DNA of 64,000 nt from Alishewanella agri BL06 (GTDB lineage: Bacteria; Pseudomonadota; Gammaproteobacteria; Enterobacterales; Alteromonadaceae). The notes beneath the pieces were generated by a model, which worked only from the letters and a program-made list of their open reading frames with translations, made no database searches and had not been told where the DNA came from. Positions within the stretch are counted from its first letter, which is position 1. Every line of letters starts with the position of its first letter. Below are positions 63,798 to 64,000 of this stretch, piece after piece. The stretch is from positions 62,001 to 126,000 of the forward strand of contig NZ_AKKU01000012.1 in assembly GCF_000272005.1 (NCBI RefSeq), read 5' to 3'. The position numbers were made by a program, and so were the translations under genes.

Positions 63798-64000
63798 TTA
63801 CGGTAAAGCCTGATAAATAAGGGTTAATATGGAGCCATAACGTCCGGTTTCAAAGCTATCTCCGCTAAAACGGTAGCTGTCACCCTCGGCAACGATTGGG
63901 CTGTGCTTTTTATTGGTAAGTAGTACCACCAATAATTGCTGTTCCGGATCGATCACTGTCGCAGTGCCGGTCCAACCGGTATGACCATAGGCACTGTCAC
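63798..64000 (-). CDS. serine hydrolase (beta-lactamase family), 3' end only
   Basis: The frame is open at the right edge and ends at TAA (63798-63800), 11 bp before cvrA. It reads YGHTGWTGTATVIDPEQQLL and VVLLTNKKHSP, then GRYGSILTLIYQALP. The HTG motif and the VVLLTN strand mark the C-terminal part of a class C beta-lactamase-like hydrolase. Start and catalytic Ser lie outside the window. Confidence 0.8.
   Translation of the reverse strand, partial: DSAYGHTGWTGTATVIDPEQQLLVVLLTNKKHSPIVAEGDSYRFSGDSFETGRYGSILTLIYQALP

Overview
The window comes from a gammaproteobacterial chromosome, most likely an Alteromonadales relative of the Rheinheimera/Alishewanella/Arsukibacterium type. This is inferred from gene order and protein families (truC-yqcA-yqcC, syd-queF-ppnN-xni, hemA-prfA-prmC-kdsA opposite lolB-ispE-prs, DUF3301/DUF2789/DUF3192/DUF2310 proteins); no database search was possible.

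Layout. 1-17.7 kb is ordinary core genome: the end of glnD, dapD, cysZ, the truC-yqcA-yqcC cluster, small conserved proteins, syd divergent from queF, a GGDEF protein, ppnN-xni-DUF3192-HDOD-like, an NAD-type isocitrate dehydrogenase and a VF530-type protein. 17.7-19.2 kb holds a serine hydrolase and a broken YafQ-type toxin. 19.18-30.03 kb is a complete chromosomal integron: intI on the + strand at 29069-30034, an attI region at about 28837-28890, and 15 gene cassettes running leftwards on the - strand, each closed by an attC site. Cassettes encode a NYN/PIN-like protein, an HNH nuclease, two esterases, a GNAT acetyltransferase, a toxin-antitoxin pair and many small membrane or unknown proteins, two of them very short.

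30.0-36.7 kb has a nucleoside-salvage operon (deoB-deoD-gpt-deaminase) and a prolyl oligopeptidase. It is bracketed by two clusters of the same 85-bp-period palindromic repeat and followed by a tRNA-Phe/Thr/Phe operon with a duplicated tRNA-Phe 3' end. 36.7-52.3 kb is core again: hybrid kinase, kdsA, sirB2-like gene, HD-GYP regulator, prmC-prfA-hemA, lolB-ispE-prs, rplY-pth-ychF. An intact IS4-family element with a 10-bp target duplication sits in the loop of what was the prs terminator. 52.4-54.9 kb has tRNA-Met/Leu/Gln/Gln, an IS110-family element (IS1111-like ends) and two inverted copies of an 88-bp structured repeat whose stems covary around conserved A(G/T)GGAT loops. 54.9-64 kb carries a UbiH-family hydroxylase, aguB-aguA (putrescine synthesis from agmatine), a parvulin, a second toxin-antitoxin pair, rhlE, a GIY-YIG protein, an AEC transporter, a K+/H+ antiporter (cvrA) and the end of a serine hydrolase.

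The most unusual signals are non-coding: the covarying GGAT-loop repeats, the tandem multi-hairpin unit next to the tRNA-Phe scar, the two-locus 85-bp palindrome family, the IS4 insertion that split a terminator, and the short ORF in attI that resembles the ORF-11 arrangement of class 1 integrons.
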